A DNA stretch of 64,000 bases from Humitalea rosea (GTDB lineage Bacteria > Pseudomonadota > Alphaproteobacteria > Acetobacterales > Acetobacteraceae). The position numbers and the translations under genes are program-made. Positions 55,665-64,000 of the stretch are shown in pieces (positions within the stretch are counted from its first letter, which is position 1; the number at the start of each line of letters is the position of its first letter). The DNA lies in the NCBI RefSeq assembly GCF_003253705.1, contig NZ_QKYU01000022.1, positions 1 to 64,000 of the forward strand, given 5' to 3'. A model generated the notes under the pieces. That model was given only the letters and a program-made list of their open reading frames with translations, was not told where the DNA came from and made no database searches.

Positions 55665-56903
55665 ATGGCCAAGGCCCTGCCTGTTTCGCCGCTGCTGGTC
55701 CCGATCCCCGAGATGCCACCCGTCGCGGGCGTGCGCCTCGCCACCGCGGCCGCGGGCATCCGCTACCAGGGCCGCACCGATTCGACGCTGATCGAATTCG
55801 CCCCCGGCACCACGGTCGCGGGGGTGTTCACCCGCAGCCTCTGCCCCGGCGCGCCGATCGACTGGTGCCGCGCCGCGCTGAAGAACGGCAAGGCGCGGGC
55901 GCTGGTGGTCAATGCCGGCAATGCCAATGTCTTCACCGGCCGCGCGGGTGTGGAGGCGGTGAAGGCCACCGCCGCCGCCACCGCCGAACTGCTGGGCTGC
56001 AAGCCGCGCGACGTCTTCCTGGCCTCGACCGGGGTGATCGGCGAGCCGCTGCCGTATGAGCGCCTGACCGCCGCCTTGCCGGAGCTGCTGGCGGGGCTCT
56101 CGCCCGATCGCTGGCATGACGCGGCGCGGGGCATCATGACCACCGACACCTTCCCCAAAGGCGCGCGGCGCACGGTGATGCTCGGCGGCACCGAGGTCAC
56201 CATCGCCGGCATCGCCAAGGGCAGCGGCATGATCGCGCCGGATATGGCGACGATGCTGTGCTTCGTCGCGACCGATGCGAAGCTGCCGGCGCCGGTGTTG
56301 CAGGCGGCGCTGAAGGCGGCGGTGGATGCGAGCTTCAACCGCACCACGGTCGATTCCGACACCTCGACCAGCGACACGGTGCTGCTGTTCGCGACCGGCC
56401 AGGCGAAGCACGACAGGATCGCCGCCGATGCACCCGGCAGCGCGGTGCGCGGCTTCCGCGCCGCACTGACGGATCTGCTGCTGGATCTGGCATTGCAGGT
56501 CGTGCGCGATGGCGAGGGGGCCCAAAAACTGGTCCGCATCGATGTGACCGGGGCGGTCACCGCCAAATCCGCGCATCGCATCGGCATGGCCATCGCCAAT
56601 TCGCCGCTGGTGAAGACCGCCATCGCCGGCGAGGACGCGAATTGGGGCCGCATCGTCATGGCCGTCGGCAAGGCCGGCGAACCCGCCGATCGCGATACCC
56701 TGTCCATCGGCGTCGGCGGCACCTGGATGGCGCGCGAGGGCGGCGTGGTCCCCGGCTACGACGAAGGCCCGGTGGTCGCGCATATGAAGGGACGCGAGAT
56801 CGAGATCGCCGTGGACATCGGCCTGGGCAAGGGCAAGGCCACGGTGTGGACCTGCGATCTGACGCATGGGTACATCGATATCAACGGGGCGTACCGGTCC
56901 TGA
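55665..56903 (+). CDS. argJ: Ornithine acetyltransferase / glutamate N-acetyltransferase
   Basis: Makes ornithine from N-acetylornithine by passing the acetyl group to glutamate, recycling acetyl groups in arginine synthesis. It has 412 residues. The self-cleavage site KGSGMIAPDMATMLCF supplies the catalytic threonine (ATM). Other blocks are VNAGNANVFTG, NRTTVDSDTSTSD and EDANWGRIVMAVGKAG. ATG 55665 with AAGGAAA upstream is clear. The GNAT-Nudix gene follows after two bases. Confidence 0.96.
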   Translation: MAKALPVSPLLVPIPEMPPVAGVRLATAAAGIRYQGRTDSTLIEFAPGTTVAGVFTRSLCPGAPIDWCRAALKNGKARALVVNAGNANVFTGRAGVEAVKATAAATAELLGCKPRDVFLASTGVIGEPLPYERLTAALPELLAGLSPDRWHDAARGIMTTDTFPKGARRTVMLGGTEVTIAGIAKGSGMIAPDMATMLCFVATDAKLPAPVLQAALKAAVDASFNRTTVDSDTSTSDTVLLFATGQAKHDRIAADAPGSAVRGFRAALTDLLLDLALQVVRDGEGAQKLVRIDVTGAVTAKSAHRIGMAIANSPLVKTAIAGEDANWGRIVMAVGKAGEPADRDTLSIGVGGTWMAREGGVVPGYDEGPVVAHMKGREIEIAVDIGLGKGKATVWTCDLTHGYIDINGAYRS

Positions 56904-56905
56904 GC

Positions 56906-57877
56906 ATGCCGGGGTTCGCGCCACTGGTGACGTCACGGCTGCTGTTGCGGCCGTTGCGGCCCGAGGACGCGCCCGATCTGCATCGCCTGGTGAATGACTG
57001 GGACATCGCGAAGAACCTCGCGCATGTTCCCTTCCCCTATCCGCGCGACCTCGCCGACCGCTGGATCGCGGATACGGCGGAACGGCTGGCCGCCGGGCGC
57101 GGCTATTCCCTGGCCATCGAGCGCGATGGCGCCCTGGTCGGCTGCATCGGCCTGACCATGGCGGGGGAGGAAGCCGAGCTCGGCTACTGGATCGGCCGCC
57201 GCTACTGGGGGCAGGGGCTGGCGGCCGAGGCCGCGGGGCGGCTCGCGGCCTGGGCGCTGGCGACGCTGCCGCTGCGCCGCATCCGCGCCGAGGCGCTGGT
57301 CGACAATGCCCGCAGCATCGCCGTGCTGCGCCGCATCGGCTTCTCCGAAGCCGGCGAGGGCGAGGCGGAATTCGCCTCCCGTGGCGGCATGATGCCGGTG
57401 CTGAGGTTCGTCGCGACCCGGGAGAGCCTGCCGGCGCTGGCCCCCACGCCTGTCGCCCCCGTGGCCGAAGCCCCCGGCCTGCGGATCCTGCTGGTGGCCG
57501 CCTGTGCCTTGATCGATTCGGATGGCCGGGTGCTGCTGGCGCGCCGGCCGGAGGGCAAGCCGCTGGCCGGCCTCTGGGAATTCCCCGGCGGCAAGGTCGC
57601 CCCGGGCGAGACGCCGGAGGATGCGCTGATCCGTGAATTGCAGGAGGAACTGGGCATCGAGGTCGCGAGCCCCTGCCTCGCGCCCTTCACCTTCGCCAGC
57701 CACGCCTATCCGGGCTTCCATCTGCTGATGCCGCTCTACCTCTGCCGCCGCTGGCAGGGGAAGGTGACGGGGCGGGAAGGCCAGGCGCTGGCCTGGGTGC
57801 GGCCGGACAAGCTCGGCACCTACCAGATGCCGCCCGCCGATGTGCCGCTGGTCGCGTTGCTGCGGGATTTTCTGTAG
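56906..57877 (+). CDS. bifunctional GNAT acetyltransferase / Nudix (MutT-like) hydrolase
   Basis: Fusion of two enzymes, 323 residues. Residues 1-170 form a RimJ/RimL-type GNAT domain (TSRLLLRPLRPEDAP; acetyl-CoA site GRRYWGQGLAAEAA). After a proline/alanine linker (about 176-190), residues 193-323 form a Nudix domain with a full Nudix box at 228-250 (GGKVAPGE then RELQEELG). MutT-type domains remove 8-oxo-dGTP. It follows argJ, where a stand-alone mutT is common. Both catalytic patterns look intact. Confidence 0.9.
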   Translation: MPGFAPLVTSRLLLRPLRPEDAPDLHRLVNDWDIAKNLAHVPFPYPRDLADRWIADTAERLAAGRGYSLAIERDGALVGCIGLTMAGEEAELGYWIGRRYWGQGLAAEAAGRLAAWALATLPLRRIRAEALVDNARSIAVLRRIGFSEAGEGEAEFASRGGMMPVLRFVATRESLPALAPTPVAPVAEAPGLRILLVAACALIDSDGRVLLARRPEGKPLAGLWEFPGGKVAPGETPEDALIRELQEELGIEVASPCLAPFTFASHAYPGFHLLMPLYLCRRWQGKVTGREGQALAWVRPDKLGTYQMPPADVPLVALLRDFL

Positions 57878-57883
57878 CGGCCG

Positions 57884-58897
57884 TCAGCCCCGCAGCGGGT
57901 TCTCGGCGCTGCGATACCAGGCGACGAAGCGGGCAAGCCCCTCCTCGATCGGGGTGCGCGGGGCGAAGCCGACGGCGCGGTGCAGCGCCGCCACATCGGC
58001 ATAGGTCCGCTCCACATCGCCCGGCTGCATCGGCAGCAGCCGGGTCCGCGCCGTCTGGCCGAGGGCCGTCTCCAGCACCGCGACAAAGCGCTCCAGTGCC
58101 ACCGGGGTATGATTGCCGATGTTGAACAGGCAATGCGGCACGGCGGGATCGACGCGGCCCGGCGCCTCGGCCGGGGCCTGATCGGCCGGCGGCGTGCCGA
58201 CCAGCCGCAGGATCGCCTCCACCACCTCGTCGATATAGGTGAAGTCGCGCCACATCTTGCCGTGGTTGTAGAGGTCGATCTCCCGCCCGGCGGTGATGGC
58301 GTCGGTGAACTTGAAATAGGCCATGTCCGGCCGGCCCCAGGGGCCATAGACGGTGAAGAAGCGCAGGCCCGAGGCCGGGATGCGGAAGAGATGGCTGTAG
58401 GTCTGCGCCATCAGCTCATTCGCCCGCTTGGTCGCGGCATAGAGCGAGACCGGACGCTCCACCGGGTCCTTCTCCGAGAACGGCACCTTCGTATTCGCGC
58501 CATAGACCGAGGAGGAGGAGGCATAGACCAGATGCGCCACGGGATGCGCGCGGCAGGCCTCCAGGATCGATAGGAAGCCCTCGACATTCGCGGAGGTATA
58601 GGCGCGCGGATGGTCCAGCGAATGCCGCACCCCCGCCTGCGCCGCGAGATGCACAACGGCCTGCGGCAGCACCTCGGCGAAGGCCGCCAGGGTCGCCGGC
58701 CCATCGGCGAGGTCGATCTGGCGGAAGGAGAATCCGGCGCGGCCGCGCAGGTCGGCGAGGCGCGCCGCCTTCAGCCGTGGGTCGTAATACGGGGTGAGGT
58801 TGTCCACCCCGAACACCGCGCGGCCCTGCGCCAGCAGCGCGCGGCTGACGGCATGGCCGATGAAGCCGGCGGCGCCGGTGACCAGGATGGGCTGCAT
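57884..58897 (-). CDS. NAD-dependent epimerase (UDP-glucuronate 4-epimerase-like)
   Basis: Extended SDR nucleotide-sugar epimerase of 337 residues. It has TGAAGFIGHAVSRAL, the catalytic Ser in YASSSSVYG, and Tyr-x3-Lys in YAATKRAN. GLRFFTVYGPWGRPDMA and YNHGKMWRDFTYIDE match UDP-glucuronate/UDP-galacturonate epimerases used for capsule or LPS sugars. ATG 58897 starts the Rossmann strand. It ends six bases from the convergent fusion gene and is separated by about 60 bases from the ABC permease gene upstream. Confidence 0.92.
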   Translation of the reverse strand: MQPILVTGAAGFIGHAVSRALLAQGRAVFGVDNLTPYYDPRLKAARLADLRGRAGFSFRQIDLADGPATLAAFAEVLPQAVVHLAAQAGVRHSLDHPRAYTSANVEGFLSILEACRAHPVAHLVYASSSSVYGANTKVPFSEKDPVERPVSLYAATKRANELMAQTYSHLFRIPASGLRFFTVYGPWGRPDMAYFKFTDAITAGREIDLYNHGKMWRDFTYIDEVVEAILRLVGTPPADQAPAEAPGRVDPAVPHCLFNIGNHTPVALERFVAVLETALGQTARTRLLPMQPGDVERTYADVAALHRAVGFAPRTPIEEGLARFVAWYRSAENPLRG

Positions 58898-58957
58898 GCA
58901 AAACTCCGGCGTCGGCCGATGCCTGCCACCGAACACGGCGGGGTTCAACGGGGTCTG

Positions 58958-59800
58958 TCAGTGGTGCCCCTGGGTGAGCCCCCCGATGAAGTGCCGCTGC
59001 AGCCAGAGGAAGACCCCGGCGACGGGCAGCGCCGCCAGGAGGGAGACCGCCATGACGCGGTTCCATTCCATCTCGGTCTCCGAAAGGAACTGCGTGGCGC
59101 CCACGGTCAGCGTCGTATCCGCACCCCCCGGCAGGAAGGAGCGCGCGAAGAGAAAATCATTCCAGGTGATGATGAAGGCATAAAGCGCCACCGCCGCCGT
59201 CCCCGGCAGCGCCAGCGGCAGCACCACCCGCCACAGCGCGCCCAGCGGCCCGCAGCCATCGATCAGCGCCGCTTCCTCGATCGCCGGCGGGATCGAATCG
59301 AAAAACCCCTTCATCATCCAGGTCGCGAAGGGGGTCGCGAAGGCGAGGTTGGCCAGCACCACCCCCAAGGGTCCGCCCAGCAGCCCGGCGCGATGGAACA
59401 TCACATAGAGCGGCACCACCAGCAGCGTGGAGGGCAGCATCTTGGCCACCAGGATCACCGAGCCCATGCCCCGCGCAACACCACCTTGCGCGCGGGAGAG
59501 CGCGTAGCCGGCGAGGGTGGAGACCGCGACGATGGCCAGCGTCCCCGGCACCGCGACGCAGACCGACATCCAGGCCCAGCGCAGGGCGGGCGTCTCGGTC
59601 AGCACGCCGAGCAGCGTGGCCAGGGACAGCTCGGACACATCCGGCAGCAACCGCGGTGGCCAGACCATGGTCGCCGATTTCTCGCGCAGCGCCGTGAGCA
59701 CCATCCAATAGACCGGCAGCAGCGCCACCCCGACCATGGCGGCCAGCGCCAGCCCCATGCCGGCGCGCGCGGCCAGCCGCTCCAGCCCGCGCCGGCTCAT
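58958..59800 (-). CDS. carbohydrate ABC transporter permease (MalG/UgpE type)
   Basis: Inner-membrane subunit of a second sugar importer, 280 residues with six hydrophobic segments. The EAA loop reads EEAALIDGCGPLGALWRVVLP. It is coupled by ATGA overlap to the MalF-type permease upstream. No ATPase gene accompanies this trio; the UgpC-type protein at 4564 or another could serve. Confidence 0.93.
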   Translation of the reverse strand: MSRRGLERLAARAGMGLALAAMVGVALLPVYWMVLTALREKSATMVWPPRLLPDVSELSLATLLGVLTETPALRWAWMSVCVAVPGTLAIVAVSTLAGYALSRAQGGVARGMGSVILVAKMLPSTLLVVPLYVMFHRAGLLGGPLGVVLANLAFATPFATWMMKGFFDSIPPAIEEAALIDGCGPLGALWRVVLPLALPGTAAVALYAFIITWNDFLFARSFLPGGADTTLTVGATQFLSETEMEWNRVMAVSLLAALPVAGVFLWLQRHFIGGLTQGHH

Positions 59801-60711
59801 CCCCAGAAACTCCGGGACAGGCGGCGGAAGGCGAAGAGCACCAGCAGCAGCGACAGCACGAAGGCCACCACCCCCTGCGCCGCGCCGAAGCCCACGTCAT
59901 AGAAGCGGAAGGTCTCGTTGTAGATGCGGATGGCCAGGGTCTCGGTGGCCCGCCCCGGCCCGCCGCCGGTCATGACCAGGATGGTTTCGACATCCCGGAT
60001 CGCCGCCAGCAGGCTGAGGAAGCCCGAGACCAGCATCACATCCGCCAGCGCCGGCAGCGTGACATGGCGCAGCCGCTGCCACGGGCTGGCGCCATCCACC
60101 CGCGCCGCGTTCAGCAATTCGGGCGACAGGCGCTGCAACCCCGCCAGGAACATCACGGTGAAGAAGGGATAGGATTGCCAAGCATGCGCCAGCACCACCG
60201 CCACCATGGCGAAGCGGGCATGCACGAGGAAGGCGATCGGCTGCTCCACCACCCCCGCCGACAGCAGGATATGGTTCACCAGCCCCAGGTTTCCATCGAA
60301 CAGGAACATCCACACCAGGCTGCCGATGGTCGCCGGCACGGCCCAGGGCAGGATCACCGCCAGCCGCACCGCCGTCCGCCCGGCAAATTGCCGCGCCAGC
60401 AGCAAGGCGCTGCCCAGGCCCCACAGAAAGGCGAGCCCCACGGAGCCGACCACGAAGACCAGCGTGTTCAGCAGCGAGTCCCAGAACCGCGGTTCCACCA
60501 GCAGGCGCTGGTAATTGGCCAGTGAAAACGCCAGCGGGCGGTCGCGCAGGATGTCGAACAGCCGCACCCGATGCAGGCTGAGATCCACCGTCAGCCAGAT
60601 CGGCCAGGCGATCAGCACCAGCACGATGGCCGCTGCGGGCAGCGCGCAAAGGGCCAGCAGGCGGGCGCGCTGCGCCGCCAGCCCCCGCCTGCGGAACAGG
60701 ACCCCGATCAG
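59797..60711 (-). CDS. carbohydrate ABC transporter permease (MalF/UgpA type), probable CTG start
   Basis: Inner-membrane subunit, about 304 residues. The EAA-type loop is LLNAARVDGASPWQRLRHVTLP. The first standard in-frame start, GTG 60624, falls inside transmembrane helix 1 (LALCALPAAAIVLVLIAWPIWL) and would cut it. CTG 60711 overlaps the binding-protein stop as CTGA, gives an RRRG-type cytoplasmic N-terminus and keeps the helix. No ATG, GTG or TTG lies in frame between them. The start is therefore inferred. Confidence 0.82.
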   Translation of the reverse strand: MIGVLFRRRGLAAQRARLLALCALPAAAIVLVLIAWPIWLTVDLSLHRVRLFDILRDRPLAFSLANYQRLLVEPRFWDSLLNTLVFVVGSVGLAFLWGLGSALLLARQFAGRTAVRLAVILPWAVPATIGSLVWMFLFDGNLGLVNHILLSAGVVEQPIAFLVHARFAMVAVVLAHAWQSYPFFTVMFLAGLQRLSPELLNAARVDGASPWQRLRHVTLPALADVMLVSGFLSLLAAIRDVETILVMTGGGPGRATETLAIRIYNETFRFYDVGFGAAQGVVAFVLSLLLVLFAFRRLSRSFWG

Positions 60712-61961
60712 AAGAAGGCGCTGCTCAGGTCGCGATGCAGCTCGACCGCTGCCGCTGCCGCATCGATCCGGCCCGCGACCATGGCGGTGACGGCCTCGCC
60801 GACCATGGCGTTCCAGCGGTTGAAGTCGCCCTCATGCCCGTGCGGCATGAAGCTGCCGGTGCTTTCGGCGGCCGCCTTCTCGAAGATCGGCAGCTCGGGC
60901 CAGCGGCGCCGCGCCTCGTCGGTTAGCATCCCGAGGCGGGCCGGCGGGTTGCCGCCGATCTCGCCGTATTTCTGCTGCCACTCCGCCGACTGGATCAAGG
61001 CGAGGAAGCGGAAGGCCGCATCCTTGCGTGCCGCCGGCCGGTCGGCCGGAATGGCGAGGACATTGGAGGGGCCGGCCGCCTGGTTGCGAAATGGCAGCGG
61101 CACGACGCGCAGCGCGGGCTTCAGCGCGTCCGGGCTGTCCTTGCGATAGGCCACACCCCAGGAGCCATCGATGATCATCGCCGCATTGCCCTGCCAGAAC
61201 AGCTGGCGGGCGGGGTTGCTGTCCAGGCCGGGCGGGGTGGCGCGGTCGCGCAGCAGGGTTTGGACCACCTCCAGCGCCTGTTGCAGCGCCTCGCGCGGCA
61301 AGAGCTTCCCACCCTCCACCCAATCCCGGCCCATGCCGGTGATGAGATAGGTCAGATAGACATAGCTCGCCGAGGTATTGGCGGTCGGCCAGGCGATGCC
61401 GAACTGGTCGGTGCGGCCATCGCCGTCGCGGTCGCGGGTCAGGCCCTTCGCCGCCGCCAGCAGTTGCGGCAGATCCCGCGGCGGCGCGATGCCCGCCGCC
61501 TCGAACATCGCGGCATTGTAGTAGAGCCCATAGGCGTAGCCGAGCAGGAGCTGGGCGAAGACCTTGCCGTCGCGGCGCATGTCGCGCTGGGCGGGGATGA
61601 AATCCGTCTCCTTCCAGCCGATCGCCGCGAGACGCCGGTCGAGCGGCTCCAGGAAGCCCTGGTCGGCGAAGCCATAGAAGAAGCGCGCGCTGATATGGCA
61701 GAGATCGGGCGGGTTGTTCGCGATGAAGCGCGTCGTCAGCTGCTGGTGGTGCTGTTCGAACGGCACCTCGATCAGGTTCACCCGCAGCCCGTCATTGGCC
61801 TGGTTGAAGGCCTCGGCCGCCGCGTGCCACCAGGGGCCGAACCCTTCGCGCAGCTGGTAGCACGGCATGTCCAGCACCATGACCTGGGTCTGAGCCAGGG
61901 CGGGCGCGGCGAGGGTGGCGGCACCCAGGGCCAGGGCGCCACGGCGCGTTGTCCGGATCAT
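60708..61961 (-). CDS. carbohydrate ABC transporter substrate-binding protein
   Basis: Periplasmic receptor of 417 residues in the sugar cluster-B class. A twin-arginine-like N-terminus (TTRRGALALGAATLAAPALA) is followed by EAFNQANDGLRVNLIEVPF and CHISARFFYGFADQG. A calcium-loop-like DRDGDGRTDQFG, common in these receptors, lies near residue 175. First gene of the operon, followed by the two permeases. The ligand is unknown. Confidence 0.92.
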   Translation of the reverse strand: MIRTTRRGALALGAATLAAPALAQTQVMVLDMPCYQLREGFGPWWHAAAEAFNQANDGLRVNLIEVPFEQHHQQLTTRFIANNPPDLCHISARFFYGFADQGFLEPLDRRLAAIGWKETDFIPAQRDMRRDGKVFAQLLLGYAYGLYYNAAMFEAAGIAPPRDLPQLLAAAKGLTRDRDGDGRTDQFGIAWPTANTSASYVYLTYLITGMGRDWVEGGKLLPREALQQALEVVQTLLRDRATPPGLDSNPARQLFWQGNAAMIIDGSWGVAYRKDSPDALKPALRVVPLPFRNQAAGPSNVLAIPADRPAARKDAAFRFLALIQSAEWQQKYGEIGGNPPARLGMLTDEARRRWPELPIFEKAAAESTGSFMPHGHEGDFNRWNAMVGEAVTAMVAGRIDAAAAAVELHRDLSSAFF

Positions 61962-62107
61962 CTGCGTCTCCTGCTGACTGCGTCAGCGGGGCGGATAGCA
62001 TCGCCGCGAGACGGTGGCGTGACGGCGCCACGATGCCTTGATGACGCTAACCCTTGCGCAATGTCCTTCCGGCTATGTCGCATGCTGCATCGCAGCGCGG
62101 AGCCGTC

Positions 62108-63226
62108 ATGAACCATGTCGTGAAAGGGACCGGGACCCCCGGCACTGCCGCGGGCGAGGCGACGCCCGAACGGGTCCTGGCGCTGGCCGACCGGGCCGCG
62201 GCGGTCGCCTCGGCCAAGGTGCGGGCGATCCAGGCGATCACCAGCCAGACCCGCATCCTGGCGCTGAACGCGACGATCGAGGCCGCCCGCGCCGGCGAGG
62301 CCGGGCGCGGCTTCGCCGTCGTCGCCGGTGAGGTGAAGGCCATCGCCGGCGAGGTCGCGCGGCTGTCCACCGAGATGGATGGCGAGCTGCATGACGCGCT
62401 CTCGGCGCTCCGCGCCGTGGGCCTGCGGATGACGGAGGAGGTGCGCGGCCAGCGCCTGGTCGATCTGGCCCTGAACGCGATCGAGATCATCGACCGCAAC
62501 CTCTACGAACGCACCTGCGACGTGCGCTGGTGGGCGACGGATGCGGCAGTGGTGGAGGCGGCGGCCGAGCCGGCGCCGGCCCGCGTCGCCTACGCGACCA
62601 AGCGGCTGGGGGTGATCCTCGCCGCCTACACGGTCTATCTCGACCTCTGGCTCTGCGACGCGCGGGGCAAAGTGGTCGCGACCGGGCGGCCGGAGCGCTA
62701 TCCCGGCGCGCTCGGGCTGGATGTCTCGGGCGAGGGCTGGTTCCGCGATGCGCTCGCCTCGGCCAGCGGCGATGACTTCGCGGTCGCCGATGTCGCGCGC
62801 TGTGCCGCCCTCGGCGGGGCGCCGGTCGCAACCTATGCGGCGGCGGTGCGGGAAGGGGGCGAGGCGCGTGGCCGCCCGATCGGCGTCCTCGGCATCCATT
62901 TCGACTGGGAGCCGCAGGCGGAGGGGGTGCTGCGCGGCGTCCGCCTGACCCCGGATGAGGCGACGCGGACCCGCGTGCTGCTGGTCGATGGCGCGGGGCG
63001 CATCCTCGCGGCCTCGGACCGGCGCGGGGTGTTGCAGGAAAAGCTGGTGCTGGCGCGGGACGGGAAGCCATCGGGCTTCGGACGCGACGCCTCGGGCAGC
63101 ACCCTCGCCTTCCATCTGACCCCTGGCTACGAAACCTATCGCGGCCTGGGTTGGTACGGCGTGCTGGTCCAGGCGCCCGACCTGCGCAGCACGGGTCCCA
63201 TCCGCGTGGACCCCATCCGGGCGTAA
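62108..63226 (+). CDS. soluble chemoreceptor-like protein (MCP tip plus sensory domain)
   Basis: A 372-residue protein with no transmembrane helix or signal peptide. Residues about 25-115 are a methyl-accepting-protein hairpin; the tip reads [21 protein letters not shown] and [15 protein letters not shown] (43-80), which contacts CheA/CheW. A conserved-looking block [16 protein letters not shown] (130-145) leads into a Cache/PAS-like region (about 165-350) with [18 protein letters not shown] and [17 protein letters not shown]. The tip precedes the sensor, the reverse of classical receptors. It may sense a cytoplasmic signal. Confidence 0.82.
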   Translation: MNHVVKGTGTPGTAAGEATPERVLALADRAAAVASAKVRAIQAITSQTRILALNATIEAARAGEAGRGFAVVAGEVKAIAGEVARLSTEMDGELHDALSALRAVGLRMTEEVRGQRLVDLALNAIEIIDRNLYERTCDVRWWATDAAVVEAAAEPAPARVAYATKRLGVILAAYTVYLDLWLCDARGKVVATGRPERYPGALGLDVSGEGWFRDALASASGDDFAVADVARCAALGGAPVATYAAAVREGGEARGRPIGVLGIHFDWEPQAEGVLRGVRLTPDEATRTRVLLVDGAGRILAASDRRGVLQEKLVLARDGKPSGFGRDASGSTLAFHLTPGYETYRGLGWYGVLVQAPDLRSTGPIRVDPIRA

Positions 63227-63237
63227 CCCGCCCGGAT
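63215..63237. terminator. terminator-like hairpin between convergent genes
   Basis: ATCCGGGCG (63215-63223) and CGCCCGGAT (63229-63237) form a perfect 9-bp stem with loop TAACC that contains the stop codon of the chemoreceptor-like gene. It ends 11 bases from the convergent Bug-receptor stop. There is no T-run. Confidence 0.6.
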
Positions 63238-63248
63238 AGGGCCGCCGC

Positions 63249-64000
63249 TCAGTTCACCGCGAGGTTGGCCGAGCGCGCGATCGTCTGCCAGAGCTGCGCG
63301 CTATGGGTCACATAGCTGTCCAGCTCCGCCGGCGGCACCCTGAGCGGATCGACATAGATCGTGCGCAGGCGCTCATCGAACTCGGGCGTGGCGATGGCCT
63401 GCATCGCCGCCTTCAGCCGCGCGACCACCGGCACCGGCAGGCGGCGGGACCCGAAGGTACCGAACCAGATGCCCATGTCGTAGTCGGGCAGCCCGGATTC
63501 CTTCAGCGTCGGCACATCCGGCAGCGCCGAGGCCCGACTGGCCGTGGTCACCGCCAAGGCCCGGATCGCGCCCGACTTCACATGCGCCGCCGAGGTCGCG
63601 GTGGTGTCGAAGGCGAAGTCGATCTCATTCGACAGCATCGCCGCGACCAGCGGCGAGGAGCCGCGATAGGGGACGTGCGTCGCCTCGATCCCGAAGCCCT
63701 GCATGAACAGCACCGCCGACATATGCGACGAACTGCCATTGCCGACCGAGCCGAACAGCAGCGGCTGTGCCTTGGCGGCGGCGACCAGCTCGGCGACCGA
63801 GCGCGCCGGCATCCGGCGCGGCATCACCGAGAGGACATTGGCCACCTCCCCCGTCAGGCCGAGGGGCTGCAAGTCGCGCAGCGCATCGACGCCGCTGGTG
63901 GCATAGATCAGCGGATTGACGCCGAACAACGCGGTGGTGCCGAGCATCAGCGTATAGCCATCCGGCTCCGCCTGCACCGCCGCCTGGGTGCCGATGTTGC
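63249..64000 (-). CDS. Bug-family (TTT) substrate-binding protein, truncated by window edge
   Basis: Tripartite tricarboxylate transporter receptor. Only the C-terminal 250 residues lie in the window; the frame stays open through 64000 (NIGTQAAVQAEPDGYT). Family blocks are DGYTLMLGTTALFGVNPLIY, LLFGSVGNGSSSHMSAVLF and HVPYRGSSPLVAAMLSNEID. The ligand is probably a carboxylate. No TctA or TctB gene is visible on this side, as with the receptor at 7471. Confidence 0.92.
   Translation of the reverse strand, partial: NIGTQAAVQAEPDGYTLMLGTTALFGVNPLIYATSGVDALRDLQPLGLTGEVANVLSVMPRRMPARSVAELVAAAKAQPLLFGSVGNGSSSHMSAVLFMQGFGIEATHVPYRGSSPLVAAMLSNEIDFAFDTTATSAAHVKSGAIRALAVTTASRASALPDVPTLKESGLPDYDMGIWFGTFGSRRLPVPVVARLKAAMQAIATPEFDERLRTIYVDPLRVPPAELDSYVTHSAQLWQTIARSANLAVN

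Overview
The window is a very GC-rich, densely coding bacterial chromosome segment. It looks like an alphaproteobacterium of the Acetobacteraceae (Roseomonas-like). I infer this from codon use, many ABC transporters, orphan Bug-type (tripartite tricarboxylate transporter) binding proteins, and the gene order tlpA-like / argH / small lipoprotein / lysA / DUF4175. I see no rRNA, tRNA, CRISPR array, insertion sequence, prophage or plasmid backbone. It reads as ordinary chromosome, mixing housekeeping biosynthesis with catabolic and transport clusters.

Layout, 1-26.6 kb: trpS (-) lies divergent from a long + operon with a sugar-type ABC importer (binding protein, two permeases, ATPase), an SDR, an Ldh2-type dehydrogenase, a Bug receptor and a GMC oxidoreductase (1306-10085). 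Next come a TlpA-like thioredoxin (-) and argH-lipoprotein-lysA-DUF4175-LysE (+). A PhnD-like receptor, an inositol-phosphatase-family gene, an OmpW porin, a DUF1269 protein, an FKBP isomerase and a CHAP-domain lipoprotein follow. Then come an acetamidase-family gene, a lyase/CoA-transferase pair, and a response regulator/histidine kinase pair.

Layout, 26.6-41 kb: an MFS carrier, two oxidoreductases, a NIPSNAP protein, lrgA/lrgB, an L,D-transpeptidase, ribA, an orphan OmpR-type regulator, a nitroreductase, nfu, a Usp/TIGR02186/TauE operon, azlC and azlD split by an opposite-strand gene, and a 2-hydroxyacid dehydrogenase.

Layout, 41-64 kb: a long - strand block runs pheA, hslO, a lipoprotein, ridA, yejA, yejB, yejE, a small secreted protein, yejF. 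Then come a hisN-like gene, an OmpA-like / JmjC-cupin / 3-hydroxyisobutyryl-CoA hydrolase operon (-), a PotD-like receptor, argJ and a GNAT-Nudix fusion (+). An epimerase, a second sugar ABC importer without its own ATPase (-), a soluble chemoreceptor-like protein (+) and a Bug receptor cut by the right edge complete the window.

Amino-acid biosynthesis (argH, argJ, lysA, pheA, hisN) is scattered among transport and stress genes. Very many neighbours overlap by 1-4 bases, so translational coupling is the rule. The most unusual signals are a 59-62 nt double-hairpin repeat present twice, both times between convergent genes; two genes whose only plausible start is CTG; a membrane-free chemoreceptor-like protein with its signalling tip at the N-terminus; and a secreted-protein gene plus a perfect 12-bp stem-loop inserted between yejE and yejF. 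I found no convincing wholly new multi-gene system.
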